DNA from: Chthoniobacter flavus
GTDB lineage: Bacteria; Verrucomicrobiota; Verrucomicrobiia; Chthoniobacterales; Chthoniobacteraceae
Direction: 5' to 3'
Length of the DNA stretch: 64,000 bases
Assembly: GCA_945861435.1 (NCBI GenBank)
Contig: CAMAUX010000005.1
Span: 1-64,000 of the forward strand
How positions within the stretch are numbered: the stretch's first letter is position 1; each line of letters starts with the position of its first letter. A program made the translations under genes and the position numbers. Below the pieces are notes generated by a model. It ran no database searches. It was not told where the DNA came from and worked only from the letters and a program-made list of their open reading frames with translations. This document shows positions 44,697-54,000 of the stretch, piece after piece.

Positions 44697-45485
44697 ATGA
44701 CAGAGTACAAACCAGCAGGCAGAACCCGCGCGGTGCTCCCGATCAACCTTGGAGACGGCGCGTATTGCGAGCAGTGGATTCGGAGACTTTCCGAGATCAT
44801 CAAGCCGGACACCACCAGCCTCGACGTCGTGTTTCTCGGAGGCGGGGCCAAGGTGAATCCGTCCGTCATTCTCTCCCTGCGCAACGCACTGCTCCTCGTG
44901 CCCCAGCACATCAAGCTGCGCACCGTGGCGTCCGCTTCCTTGTCGCCCTTTTTCTGTGCGGTATGGCTTCTCGGCGACGAGCGGTGGATTGCCCGGAATG
45001 CCAGGATCTGGATTCCGCGACTGCCGGAGACGATCCTGCGCGGCGGAGAAACCGAGGACCATGCTGCCGAGGCCCTGCAGAACCGCGTCCGCGAAACAGA
45101 AGACGCCGAGGACGGCGATGGAGGGGACGAGGGTGAGGCGGAAGATTTGGACACCCTGCTCCGCAACATGGTCCAGCCCAAGAGGGCGGCTGGCGGCTCC
45201 CATCAGCCGGGGTTGTTGGAGACGGAATGCGGCTGCGACCGATGCCGGATCGTCACCGAATTGCGCACGCTCGCCACCGTGGTGAACGAATGGCTCCCGT
45301 GCTGGGAATTTTCCGGGAAGGCGATTTCTTCCGAGGACTTGGTCGAGATGCGGGTGATCCGGCCCGATTGGGTTTTTGGCAACCCCAGCTCCGGGCGGGG
45401 CGGGGCTCGGCACGTGTCGGAGGTGGAGCCGGGAGTGAAGCAGGATGGGGAGGAAGCGCGGGCCCTGCAGCAGAGTATTTTTTGA
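44697..45485 (+). CDS. ClpP/crotonase-fold-like protein at the head of a TerY-P-type cassette
   Basis: 262 aa from the ATG at 44697; the frame upstream overlaps a repeat and is not protein-like. Residues ~11-110 line up with the ClpP core: a LDVVFLGGGAKVNPSVIL strand-helix (cf. SPGG), then HIKLRTVASASLSPFFCAVWL (cf. G-x-A-A-S-M) and GDERWIARNARIWI (cf. GxxRxxxPNxRIMI). Ser81 falls on the nucleophile, but the catalytic His of the MIHQP motif is Pro107. The rest has an acidic linker (~133-150), a CxCxxC cluster (ECGCDRC, ~170) and a disordered tail. It may be an inactive or altered protease scaffold. It opens the cassette vWA - PP2C - kinase that follows. Confidence 0.6.
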   Translation: MTEYKPAGRTRAVLPINLGDGAYCEQWIRRLSEIIKPDTTSLDVVFLGGGAKVNPSVILSLRNALLLVPQHIKLRTVASASLSPFFCAVWLLGDERWIARNARIWIPRLPETILRGGETEDHAAEALQNRVRETEDAEDGDGGDEGEAEDLDTLLRNMVQPKRAAGGSHQPGLLETECGCDRCRIVTELRTLATVVNEWLPCWEFSGKAISSEDLVEMRVIRPDWVFGNPSSGRGGARHVSEVEPGVKQDGEEARALQQSIF

Positions 45486-45542
45486 GAAAACGGGCTCCGG
45501 AGAATCGGAGTCCAGCAACCACAGAAAACCCAGAGTGCATTT

Positions 45543-46241
45543 ATGAACGAACAAATCCCCTACACCAATTCGCTGGCTTCGATTCAGATTGCCAGCAACC
45601 CCGAGCCCCGCTGCGCCTGCGCCCTCGTCTTGGATATCTCCGGCTCGATGAGCGGAGACGCCATTGCCGAGCTGAACGAAGCTGTTCAATGCCTGATCAA
45701 CGACCTTGCCGCGGAGGCGCTGGCGAGCAAGCGGGTGGAGATTTCCGTGGTGACCTTCGGAGAATCCGTGGAGCTGGTTTCGGATTTCACCTCCCCAAGG
45801 CAGCTCGTGATTCCCAAGCTGGAGGCGGGCGGCGGAACACCGATGGGCGAGGCGGTGGTCAAAGCCGCTTCCGTTTTGGAAGCCCGGAAGGAGGAATACA
45901 AACGCGCCGGCCTCCAGTATTTCCGCCCGTGGATGTTCCTGATCACCGACGGCGAGCCGACAGATGAGGACTCTGCCTACTGGCGGGAGGCGGTCCGGAT
46001 CGTGCACGACGGCGATTCCAAGGGCCGGCTCCTCTTTTTTGGAGTGGCAGTCGGCGGCGCCAACCAGGTCCGTCTCGACCAACTCTGTCCCCCAAAGCGG
46101 CCCTCGCAAAAACTGCGCGGCCTCCGGTTCCGGGAGATGTTTCTCTGGCTGACGCGCACGCTGACATCGGTATCCTCGTTGAACCCGGGACAGACCGTCC
46201 AGCTCCCCTCCACCAATGGCTGGAGCCAGATCGATGCCTGA
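45543..46241 (+). CDS. TerY/YegL-like von Willebrand factor A protein
   Basis: 232 aa. The MIDAS metal site is complete: Asp31, Ser33 and Ser35 (DISGSMSG), Thr99 (GGGTPMGEA) and Asp136 (ITDGEPTD). Closest in plan to the soluble vWA proteins TerY and E. coli YegL (LASIQIASNPEPRCACALVLD). It probably bridges the kinase and phosphatase to their target through the metal site. It follows the ClpP-like gene by 57 bases and its end overlaps the PP2C gene by 8 bases. In TerY-P triads the same three proteins are genetically linked. Confidence 0.9.
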   Translation: MNEQIPYTNSLASIQIASNPEPRCACALVLDISGSMSGDAIAELNEAVQCLINDLAAEALASKRVEISVVTFGESVELVSDFTSPRQLVIPKLEAGGGTPMGEAVVKAASVLEARKEEYKRAGLQYFRPWMFLITDGEPTDEDSAYWREAVRIVHDGDSKGRLLFFGVAVGGANQVRLDQLCPPKRPSQKLRGLRFREMFLWLTRTLTSVSSLNPGQTVQLPSTNGWSQIDA

Positions 46242-47130
46242 GCACCCCTGGCAGATTTGTTCCGTCACCGTGACGGGCCCCTCTCATGCCCAGATGGGAG
46301 AGGGTTGCCAGGACCGCTGCGGGATCGGGACCGCCGGCCCGGTCGGCGAAGTCCTCCTGCTCGCGATTGCGGACGGAGCGGGCTCCGCAAAGTACGGCGC
46401 CGAAGGGGCCGCGCTGGTGGTGGAGACATGGCTCGCGCATTTCACGGCACTCTTCTCCGAGAAGAAAAAGGAGCCGACGCAGGAAGCACCTCCCGTGGAA
46501 ACGGAGCAGCACGATTCCCCCGCGCCCCTCTCCGATGCTGGCCCCGCGGCTGATGCGGACTCCCAGCCCGATCACGAGTCCGGCCCGGCGGCCTTGTCTG
46601 AAGAGGGATTCCGTTTGGAGGCGTTGGAGGTGCTTCGCCATGTTCGCGAGGAGGCACAACGCCTCGCGGAGGCCCGCGGATGCGATGCGGGGGAATTCAA
46701 CGCGACTCTGCTCGGTGCCGTATTGCTGCCGGGCGCGAGTTTTTTTGGACAGGTGGGAGATGGCTGCTGGGTGGGGAGCAACGGCACGTGTCTCGGCTGC
46801 CTGACATGGCCGACTGCCGGGGAGTTCGCATCGCAGACAGTCTTTGCGGGTTCGCGATCGGCGCCGGAGGTGCTGCAGTGTGTGGTGACGGGCCCGGAGG
46901 TGCGTGCGATCGCCGGCTTCACGGATGGCGTGGAACGGATCGCCCTGCAACTGGCGCAGCAACTGCCGGAGCCCGGCTTCTTCGGTCCCGTGTTTGAATC
47001 GGTGCGGCAGTCGGGGAGTGCGCTGGAACGGGAGCTCGCCGCGTTTCTGGAATCGGAACGTGTCTGCGCGGAGTCGGATGACGACAAGACCCTTCTGATT
47101 TTGGTGCGGCCCGATGAGCTATTACGATGA
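46234..47130 (+). CDS. PP2C-type protein phosphatase (YegK-like)
   Basis: 298 aa from the ATG at 46234, which overlaps the end of the vWA gene; an in-frame ATG at 46216 would add six residues. Metal-binding aspartates: Asp47 in LAIADGAGSAK, Asp in AIAGFTDGVER and in ESDDDKTLLIL. GQVGDGCW supplies the small-residue strand. A charged insertion (EKKKEPTQEAPPVETEQ, ~78-125) is unusual for the family. The plan matches the E. coli YegK/TerY-associated phosphatase, which would dephosphorylate the substrates of the kinase encoded next. Confidence 0.88.
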   Translation: MPEHPWQICSVTVTGPSHAQMGEGCQDRCGIGTAGPVGEVLLLAIADGAGSAKYGAEGAALVVETWLAHFTALFSEKKKEPTQEAPPVETEQHDSPAPLSDAGPAADADSQPDHESGPAALSEEGFRLEALEVLRHVREEAQRLAEARGCDAGEFNATLLGAVLLPGASFFGQVGDGCWVGSNGTCLGCLTWPTAGEFASQTVFAGSRSAPEVLQCVVTGPEVRAIAGFTDGVERIALQLAQQLPEPGFFGPVFESVRQSGSALERELAAFLESERVCAESDDDKTLLILVRPDELLR

Positions 47131-48949
47131 GACAGGCAGGAGTTGGAAGCTGGGCGCACGGATTGGCGCAGGTGGTGAGGGGGAGGTGTTTCGTCTCGAA
47201 GACGCGCCGGCCTACTGCGCAAAGATCTACGCGCAGCGTCCGGTTCCAGATGCCAAGGTGCGCAAGCTCAGGACGCTGAGGGCCCTCGCAGAGCGGCTCC
47301 AAGGAGTGGCGGCGCTGCCAGTCAGCCTGCTGTTTGCAAAGCCCGCACAAAAGCAGCCGGCGGGGGTGGTCCTCCCGTTTGTTGAAGGGCGCGACATCCA
47401 CGATCTGTACAACCCCGAGGCCCGCCAGCAGACGTTTCCCCGCGCAGACCTCGGGTTTCTGGTGGCCGCGGCGCGGAACGTCGCTTTCGTCTTCGGCCGC
47501 GCCCACCAGGCCGGCATCGTGATCGGCGATGTCAGCGAGCAGAATCTGAAGGTGCGCGCGGACGCCACCGTCACACTGATTGATTGCGACAGCGTCCAGC
47601 TCTCGGATGCCGCCGAGTTTTTCCCGTGTGAAGTGGGGACCCCCATGTGGACCCCGGCGGAGCTTCAATCCCGGAGCCTCAGCGGAATCCAAAGGACCGC
47701 GAACCATGACGGCTTCGGCTTGGCGCAAATGATCTTTCTCCTGCTCTTCGGCGGGCGTTACCCGTACGCGGGCGTTCCGCTCCCGGGCGTGGATCTGCGC
47801 CCGGAAGAGGCCGTGGCCCGCTTCGCCTTTGCATACGATCCCACGCCCGCGAAACCGCTGCTTTCACCACCGCCACATGCTCTCCGCTTTTCAGCTTATC
47901 CAAAGGAAGTTCAGGAGCTGTTTCTGCGGGCCTTCCGGAAAGGCTCGGAGAAAAACGGGGCGCGTCCCTCGCCCGCGGAATGGATTGCGACGCTCACGCA
48001 GCTTGGGGAAACCTTGAAGCAATGTCCGGCCTCGCGGGCGCATTCGTTCTGGCCGGGCAACCCCCATTGTCCTTGGTGCGAAATGGCGCAGCGATCCGGA
48101 GTGGATCTTTTCCCCTCCATCGACGGGGCAAGCGGAGTCGGTCTCTGGCCTCCAGACGCCTTCCAACTGGAACTCACTGCGTTCAGACCGGTGCCTGAAC
48201 AGGCCTTGGAAAAGGGCCGGGCGATTGCCGGCGTGAAGCCGGGAGGCGGTCTCGGTTGGATTACGGCAGGCCTGCAGAAGATCGAAACGCTCCGGCGGTT
48301 CCTGAATGGACGGGAACTGGCGGATTTGCGGCAGGAACTGGAGCGGGTTGAGAAAAAGATTCAGGGGATGGGCTGGAAACTTCGGGAGTTGGTTCAACAG
48401 CACCAGCGCGATCTGGATACTGCGCGCCGCGAGGCCTCCGCATTTGCGAGCAGCCTGCAGAACCGCATGCTTCTGGAACGCGAAGTGTATGCCGAGGTGG
48501 TGAAGAAGGTGCAGGCCTCAGCTTTGGAGGACTACCTCCGCGATGCCGAAGTCCACACGGCGGAGATCCGTGGAATCGGGCGCCAAAGAATCGAGACACT
48601 AATGGCGCACGGGATCGAGACCGCGGCGGATATCACCCAGGAGCGGCTGTCCCGGGCGCACTCGTTCGGGCCCAAATTGATTGCGCGCCTTCTCCAATGG
48701 CGGCGGGAGATTGAAAAAGAGTTCCAGTCGTTCGGGAATCAGACGCACCAGCGCGCAATTCAAGCCGGCATGCCGGAGGCCTTGAGGCGGCGTTCAGACC
48801 AACTCAAGGCGCGGATCAGGGAGATTCTGATTAAGACCGATGCCTCCAAACGCACCTATGCAAAGGCGTTCCAAAAACTGGAAGAGTCTTTTCATCAGCA
48901 GCAGATCCAGCGCGAAGTGCTCCAGATGCAGATCGCAGCGCTGCAGTGA
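47114..48949 (+). CDS. YegI-like protein kinase with zinc ribbon and helix-hairpin-helix
   Basis: 611 aa, overlapping the PP2C gene by 17 bases. The kinase core has IGAGGEGEVFRLE (G loop), a Lys in YCAKIYAQ, GDVSEQNLKV in place of HRDxxxxN, and IDCDSVQL in place of DFG. Both substitutions are typical of the YegI/TerY-linked group. A zinc-ribbon-like CPASRAH…CPWC (~300-320) follows, then a long coiled coil (LRQELERVEKKIQGMGW). A helix-hairpin-helix (EIRGIGRQRIETLMAHGIET, FGPKLIARLL) suggests nucleic-acid or DNA-end binding. With vWA and PP2C it forms a phosphorylation triad. It converges on the sigma-factor gene, 9 bases apart. Confidence 0.88.
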   Translation: MSYYDETGRSWKLGARIGAGGEGEVFRLEDAPAYCAKIYAQRPVPDAKVRKLRTLRALAERLQGVAALPVSLLFAKPAQKQPAGVVLPFVEGRDIHDLYNPEARQQTFPRADLGFLVAAARNVAFVFGRAHQAGIVIGDVSEQNLKVRADATVTLIDCDSVQLSDAAEFFPCEVGTPMWTPAELQSRSLSGIQRTANHDGFGLAQMIFLLLFGGRYPYAGVPLPGVDLRPEEAVARFAFAYDPTPAKPLLSPPPHALRFSAYPKEVQELFLRAFRKGSEKNGARPSPAEWIATLTQLGETLKQCPASRAHSFWPGNPHCPWCEMAQRSGVDLFPSIDGASGVGLWPPDAFQLELTAFRPVPEQALEKGRAIAGVKPGGGLGWITAGLQKIETLRRFLNGRELADLRQELERVEKKIQGMGWKLRELVQQHQRDLDTARREASAFASSLQNRMLLEREVYAEVVKKVQASALEDYLRDAEVHTAEIRGIGRQRIETLMAHGIETAADITQERLSRAHSFGPKLIARLLQWRREIEKEFQSFGNQTHQRAIQAGMPEALRRRSDQLKARIREILIKTDASKRTYAKAFQKLEESFHQQQIQREVLQMQIAALQ

Positions 48950-48958
48950 CGAATATTC

Positions 48959-50431
48959 TCAGGCCGCGATCCCGTGCATCGCGTCCACCTCATCCGGGAA
49001 AACCATCGCTTGGGACAGGGACCGACCCATGACTGCAAGTGCCGCGGATTCGATCCGGCGCAGTTCCGCAGCCGACATCCGCAGACGAGCGGCGACTTCC
49101 TGCGGTGCCCCGTGGACGGCGCCGTTGAGGCCGAAACGGTGCTCCACGACCTCCCGCTGCTGCGGCGTAAGGTGCGAGAAGGCTGCCTGCAGCTGCACGC
49201 CGGCCCAACTAGCGCGCTCCTCGTCGGATGCCGAGAAACCTGAAACAGCGTCTGGCACTTGGCTGAGGCAAAGCGTTTGGTCCGGGCGCGCCCGCATGTG
49301 GAGAGCCCGACCGTTCCTCTCATGCTCGAAGAGCTCGCATACCCGTTCCGATTCGAGACCGCAGTGCGCCGCCAAATCCTTGGGCTGCGGTTCGCGGCCA
49401 AGCCGGGCACTGAGGAGCGAGGCGGCTTTCCGGAGCTTCCGAAGCTGTTCGCACACGTAGACAGGCAGGCGGACGAGTCCGTTCTGGTTGTCTACAGCCC
49501 GGAGAAGAGACGAGCGGATTTTGGTGGTGGCGTGGGTGCTGAACCTCGCCTTGTGCGCTTCGAAACTTTCGGCGGCGCAGATCAGCGCGATGGTGGACTC
49601 TTGGACCAAGTCCTCGGGAGCCATTCCGGAAATCTCAAACCTTCTCGCCTGACTCACCGCAAGCCGGAGATTGGACAACACCAACCGATCGCGATGCTGA
49701 AGAAAGGTTTTTTCCAGAGCGGCAAGGGTGGTGAAAAACGGCCCCATGTCGGTCTCGCTCAACCAGAGTTCGTCTTCAAGGGCGTGCAGATCCTGAACTG
49801 CAGCAGGATCACCCGCTCGAATCCGGCGCCGGATCTGCCCGAGGAATTCGAAGCGGACGCGGAGATGGGAGAGCATGTCATCCAGTCGCGCATACACGAA
49901 TTCGCACGAGAGAAGCGGCTGGCGGACGACTTCCAGCGCCGCAAGAAATCCCGCCTTATCCTCGGAACCCTGTGTGACGGAGAATCGGAGAAAAGCCGCG
50001 CGAATCCCGGCAATGCTTTTGACCAAGGACGCACGCAGAGTCGGCGTGGCCTCGATCGGCGAATGTTTTGCGCCGACGCTCGCAAGCCATTCGATCGCGA
50101 CGCGGGTTTGAAGCAGATGACTCCAAAAAGCGGCTTTCGACTGCCGAATGGCACCCGCGACTTCGCGCTCTTGATCCGGCGTGAGGAGGGGCCGGGTCTC
50201 CAAGGTCCATGCGGGGGCATGCAGCGGACTCTCCGAAGGAATGGCCCACTCGTCCGCTAGATCCATGGATTCAAAGCTGGAAAATGCGAACTCATCCGCC
50301 CCGTCATCGATGGCGGGCGAAGCCAGACGGCGGGACTTCGTTTTGCCGCGGCGCGGAGAGGGCTTCAAGGCGGTGGAAAAACCGAATTCAGACTGGCTCG
50401 GGGGAGGCGCGGTGCGTCTGGTGGATTTCAT
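48959..50431 (-). CDS. divergent sigma-70-family factor (RpoD-like plan)
   Basis: 490 aa from the ATG at 50431 (the frame upstream runs through low-complexity DNA). A long disordered N terminus precedes a region-1.2-like helix (RPLLTPDQEREVAGAIRQSK). A ~140-residue nonconserved insert follows, as in RpoD, then region 2 (NLRLAVSQARRFEISGMAPED, ARFSTHATTKIRSSLL), region 3 (GREPQPKDLAAHCGLESERV) and region 4 (LTPQQREVVEHRFGLNGAVH, EVAARLRMSAAELRRIESAAL). Region 2.4 departs strongly from the housekeeping consensus, so its promoters are probably distinct. The gene faces the kinase of the TerY-P-like cassette tail to tail, which fits a stress-response link, but this is inference. Confidence 0.8.
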   Translation of the reverse strand: MKSTRRTAPPPSQSEFGFSTALKPSPRRGKTKSRRLASPAIDDGADEFAFSSFESMDLADEWAIPSESPLHAPAWTLETRPLLTPDQEREVAGAIRQSKAAFWSHLLQTRVAIEWLASVGAKHSPIEATPTLRASLVKSIAGIRAAFLRFSVTQGSEDKAGFLAALEVVRQPLLSCEFVYARLDDMLSHLRVRFEFLGQIRRRIRAGDPAAVQDLHALEDELWLSETDMGPFFTTLAALEKTFLQHRDRLVLSNLRLAVSQARRFEISGMAPEDLVQESTIALICAAESFEAHKARFSTHATTKIRSSLLRAVDNQNGLVRLPVYVCEQLRKLRKAASLLSARLGREPQPKDLAAHCGLESERVCELFEHERNGRALHMRARPDQTLCLSQVPDAVSGFSASDEERASWAGVQLQAAFSHLTPQQREVVEHRFGLNGAVHGAPQEVAARLRMSAAELRRIESAALAVMGRSLSQAMVFPDEVDAMHGIAA

Positions 50432-51051
50432 GGGGTGGGCATGCAGCGTTGGAGGGGAGCGGTCAGGGGGCGGGGCAGATCTTCTCCGGCAAGGAATCCT
50501 CTCCTTTCCCCACGACGATCGCACAGGGGGTGGGACATTGATTGAGGCACCCCCCTGGAAATAAACGGCCGCCTCCGCCACAGATACCGCAGCCACGGCC
50601 TTCCCCATCTGCCTTTCGGAGTTTCGAGTCTGATGCATGACGTCGGAGTTGGATGGAGCCGCACCGGTATTTCGAAGTGCAGCTCCATCGTTCTTGAGGA
50701 AGGAGGCAGCCCCCGGTTTTTCGTTCTTTTTTTAAGAACGCATCTGACCGTGCGGCTGTCCACCAACCCACGCGCCCCGCCTTCATGGGATCTCGGTTGA
50801 TGAAACGAGGGCGCGTTGCCATGGGCTACACGCATTCGCCCTCATGCTGTCGGCAAACAGGCTTCCGCCCCCCCTCCAGATCCCAGCCGCACGGGCTTAT
50901 TGTCCGTGTGATCAAAGCGCTCCTCCCTGCCCTCCTTGCGGCCGCCACCGGCAATGCAGGGTTCAACCCCGGACCGCGCTGCGCGACTCCCTTCAACATT
51001 TCCGCGTGGAGGCGAAAGCACGCACGCGCTATTAAACACCCTCGCGCATCA
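50432..51051. other. 620-base divergent upstream region, no gene
   Basis: Lies between the sigma-factor start (minus) and the giant cytochrome start (plus). The cytochrome frame is open from 50785 but has no signal peptide before 51052. A repeat-like stretch, GGCCG…CGGCC with CCGCCACAGATACCGCAGCC between, sits near 50562-50600. The inverted repeat at 50722-50740 is listed separately. Promoters for both genes are expected here but cannot be pinned. Confidence 0.5.
50722..50740. promoter_or_regulatory. inverted repeat, possible operator
   Basis: CGTTCTT (50722-50728), five T, AAGAACG (50734-50740): a perfect 7-bp inverted repeat in the long upstream region of the third cytochrome locus, about 310 bases before its start and 290 bases before the sigma-factor start. 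It could be a protein-binding site for either gene. Confidence 0.3.
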
Positions 51052-54000
51052 ATGAAACGAACCGGCATCCTTCTCGCAGTCCTTCAATCGCTGGCGCTCT
51101 GCGATCTTCGCGCCGCCGAGGCGCCCACGGCGCGCTTCGACGACAAGCATCGCGCGTTCTTCAAAGACTACTGCGTCGAGTGCCACAATGCGGACAAGCA
51201 GAAGGGCAAGCTGCGGCTGGACGACATCTCGTTCGCCCTCGACTCGGTGGAGAACGCAGACCGCTGGCAGAAAATTCTCAACCAGCTCAACTCAGGCGAG
51301 ATGCCGCCGGACGATGCGAAGCAGCCGGAGCGCGGCGCCAAGACGGAGTTCCTCGATGCGCTCTCGCACACGCTGATGACGGCGCGACGCACCCTCGGAG
51401 ACTCAGGCGGGAATATCACGATGCGGCGCCTGAACCGCCGCGAATACAAGAACACCATCCGCGATCTTCTCGGCGTGGACATCAGCGTGCGCGAGTTGCC
51501 GGCGGATGGTGGCGCCGGCGTGTTCGATACAGCGGGCTCGGCGTTGTTCATGTCATCCGACCAATTCGAGCAATACCTCGCACTCGGCCGGCTGGCGCTC
51601 GACGAGCATTTCGCGCGGTTCATCGCAACGTCCGGCGCGCAGCCGCGGCGCATGCATATCGAGGCGGAAAGCAAGAACCCAAGGATCGCGGCATCCCTCG
51701 CAAAGCGCACCGATGCGCATGCCCGCTACGGAAAATGGATCGCTGCCGTGGATGCAGCCGCACAGCAACCGGACAACGCGGATGTGGCTGCGCAGATTCG
51801 GGCCGAGAAGAAAGGAGACGACGCGTATTTCTACTCGCAGTCGCAACGGATCAAAGGTGCGCCGTCGCCGAAAGATCACGGCTTCGTGGATGACGTGGAA
51901 GCCCGGCACCAAGGGCGCTCCGAATGGGAACATTACGTTCCGCATCACAAGGCCTACGTGGAACATCCCGCCACAAAGACAGGCGCATTCCTCACGGTCG
52001 AGGATGTGACGGTGAATCCCTACCAATCGTTCCGGCTCCCAGGCGACTGGCCTGCGGGCGAGTACGTGGTGCGCGTCCGGATCGCGGCCACAGCGGACAC
52101 ACCGGCGGCGCGGCACTTTGTGGAATTCGGGCCCCAGCACGACAGCGGCGTGCGCGCCGTAGCCAGCACCCACCAGATCACCGGAACGATGGAGAGCCCG
52201 CAGGTGCTGGAGATCCCCGTGAAATTCTCGCCCGCAAAAGGCTACAGCTTTTTCTTCCAGGAGAAGGGAACCTTTCAGTCCGAGGGCGCGGCGCGCCGTG
52301 TCTTTGATGAAGCAAAGAAGCGCAACGGCATCGGACCGGAGTTCGCCCTGTGGATCGACTGGATCGAGGTGGAAAGCGCGACTGCAAACGCGCCGGTCGC
52401 AGCAACCGCCACGCAGCCGCGGAAACTCCGCAAAGACCCGGAACAATGGGCGAACAAATACATGCCCATCTACGCGGAAGGCTATGCGGAGAAGCACGGG
52501 CGTTTCCAAAAATGGTGCGAAGCGGTCGATGCAGCCGCTGCGAACCCGGAGAACGCGGATGCCTTGGCGAAGGCGCGCCTTGATCCGAAACTCAAGACGC
52601 AGCCGCATCTCTTTCCCAATCACTTCGCGGAGTTCAAGGGCGCCCCCGCGCCGACGCAGTTTGGGTTTCGCGACGTGGACGAGGCGCAGTTCGCGCGCAG
52701 CGAGTTCCAATATCACCACCAGTATTACGCAGACTACATGCAGCTGCCCCAGCGCGAGACGGGTGTCTATCTGATGCTCTACTCGCTCGGCCGCTACACG
52801 GGTATCACCGCGCCAAAGGAATGGCCGGCCGGCCGCTACACCCTGCGCATCCGCATCGCCGCGACCGAGGAATCGCCCAAAGAGCGCCGCTTCATCGAGA
52901 TCGGCACCGGCAAGGCGGATGCCGCCGATTTCAACGTGCTCAGCTCTCATCAAGTCACCGGCACGCTCGCGAATCCTCAGCTCATGGAGATCCCCGTGGA
53001 GATTCCCGCCAGCGGTGACCGCAACTTCGCGGTCCGCGACAAGCGTCCGAACAACCGCAATGCAGAGTACGCGATGTTTCGCGAAGCATGGGACAAGACC
53101 GGCACGGGGCCGCGTCCGTGCATCTGGGTGGACTTTGTCGAACTCGAAGGGCCGGTGGATCCAAGTACGTCCGCGGTTGCGGCAAACAAGACGATCAAGG
53201 AGCGCCGCGAGGTGGAGTTGCACGCGAACGCGATGGTGGGCGGCACTTACAACGGCTATTACAAGGAAGGCCACCGCGTCGCGAAAGCGTACCTCGACAG
53301 CGACCGCACCCAGCCGGCGAGCGTCTTTGGCAAAGGAATCACTGATGAACAGGAAGCGAAGTTTCGTGTGCGCGTTTTCGAGGAGCACGGGCCGAGCTTT
53401 GCACGCTACCTGAACGATCCTCTCACGAAGACAGGCGCTTACCTCACCACCTTCAACGTCCACACCGAGGAGGTCATCACGCTCCCGCCCGACCAGCCTT
53501 CCGGCTGGCTCAAGACCAAGCACGAGGCGGAGACCGCCCAACCGGGTGAGTATGTGCTGCGTTTCCGGATCGGTGCCGTGAAGGGCACGCCCAAGGAACG
53601 GCACTTCGTCGCGCTCGGCACCCGGAGGGACAAGGACGACTTCGGTCTTCTGCATACGTTCCAAGTCAGCGGAATCACGGATGCGCCGCAGATCATCGAG
53701 GTGCCTGTGAGCATCACCGCCGCGAGTCCGCGCACCTTTGTGCTCCGCGAGAAACGCGACGTGAAGTTGGACAACGAGATCTACAACGCCGCGCGGAAAG
53801 CCACGGGGGTCGGGCCGGAACCGGCGCTGTGGATCGACTGGGTGGAATGGGAAGGCCCAGTCGCGCGGCAGGCTCCCATCGCGAAAGTCGAACACATCGA
53901 GGTCGAGAAGAAGACCGACGAACTCCAGCGCCAGATCACTTACATGAACGGGCAGCACGCGAAGTTCGAGGAATGGAAAGCCGCGGGCGCTGTGGAAGAC

